From contig JAHLWE010000456.1 in the NCBI GenBank assembly GCA_019058135.1, positions 1 through 6,308 on the forward strand: a stretch of 6,308 nucleotides of DNA, written 5' to 3'. Position 1 is the stretch's first letter, and the number at the start of each line of letters is the position of its first letter. The notes beneath the pieces were generated by a model. That model made no database searches. It had not been told where the DNA came from and worked only from the letters and a program-made list of their open reading frames with translations. Both the position numbers and the translations under genes were made by a program. Source of the stretch: Promethearchaeota archaeon. GTDB taxonomy: Archaea > Asgardarchaeota > Lokiarchaeia > Sigyniarchaeales > SOKP01. Of this stretch, positions 6,137 to 6,308 are shown in pieces.

Positions 6137-6308
6137 TTATAAAAAGAGGGATTCATCTAAATGCTCTTCTTCAACAATATTTTTCCAGAGTTTGAGAGTC
6201 TCTTGAGCATCTTCTTCATTTAATAATTCTATAGCGTAACCTGCATGAACTAAAACATATTTTCCAACTTTAGCATCTTTTACTAAGGCTATGATGACAT
6301 CACGTTTA
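6137..6308 (-). CDS. hypC: HypC/HupF-family [NiFe]-hydrogenase maturation chaperone, 5' end outside the window
   Basis: The C-terminal 56 residues are present, ending at the TAA at 6139-6137. VKDAKVGKYVLVHAGYAIELLNEEDAQETL matches the conserved second half of HypC (the GDYVLVHAGFAI...L...EAxETL pattern; the string is cut here into VGKYVLVHAGYAI at 14-26 and LLNEEDAQETL at 28-38). HypC is a small cytoplasmic OB-fold protein that, with HypD, carries the Fe(CN)2CO unit to the hydrogenase large subunit. Its essential N-terminal Cys lies beyond the window edge. The tail is acidic and then hydrophobic (EEEHLDESLFL). With a typical length of 75-95 residues, about 20-35 are missing. It implies that the organism makes a [NiFe] hydrogenase, and further hyp genes may lie upstream to the right. 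Confidence 0.85.
   Translation of the reverse strand, partial: KRDVIIALVKDAKVGKYVLVHAGYAIELLNEEDAQETLKLWKNIVEEEHLDESLFL

Overview
The window is AT-rich and coding-dense. It most likely comes from an anaerobic archaeon. Pointers: leaderless-type promoters with TATA-like boxes about 24-27 bp before a start codon; several TTG starts placed 8-9 nt after a purine-rich Shine-Dalgarno; T-tract rather than hairpin gene ends; a molybdopterin oxidoreductase with no export signal; a hydrogenase maturation gene (hypC). A GMPPB-like sugar nucleotidyltransferase and a small CPHG...CPIC zinc-knuckle protein would suit an Asgard (Loki-type) archaeon, but that assignment is inference and nothing here proves it.

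Layout. Left half, all on the minus strand and read from right to left: a small zinc-knuckle protein (3649-3275), a DUF1015-family protein (3211-2009), then a [4Fe-4S]/molybdopterin oxidoreductase (1978 to the left edge, lacking roughly its last 15-25 residues). The DUF1015 and molybdopterin genes are 30 nt apart and are probably co-transcribed. A promoter-like element directly before the DUF1015 gene suggests this pair can be transcribed independently of the zinc-knuckle gene. A 144-bp divergent intergenic region follows (3650-3793).

Right half, plus strand: a two-gene sugar operon made of a SIS-domain phosphosugar isomerase resembling the isomerase half of GlmS but with no glutaminase half (3794-4921), and 4 nt later a GDP-mannose-pyrophosphorylase-like nucleotidyltransferase with a C-terminal hexapeptide beta-helix (4926-6059). 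Together they probably supply a nucleotide-activated (amino)sugar for glycans or glycolipids. The operon ends against a convergent minus-strand hypC gene, of which only the C-terminal 56 codons lie in the window (6308-6137).

No rRNA, tRNA, CRISPR array, insertion sequence or prophage signal was seen. No gene-free stretch exceeds 300 bp. The region looks like ordinary metabolic gene content. The less explained parts are the DUF1015/molybdopterin pairing, the altered active-site positions of the SIS protein, the unassigned molybdenum ligand, and the uncharacterised zinc-knuckle protein.
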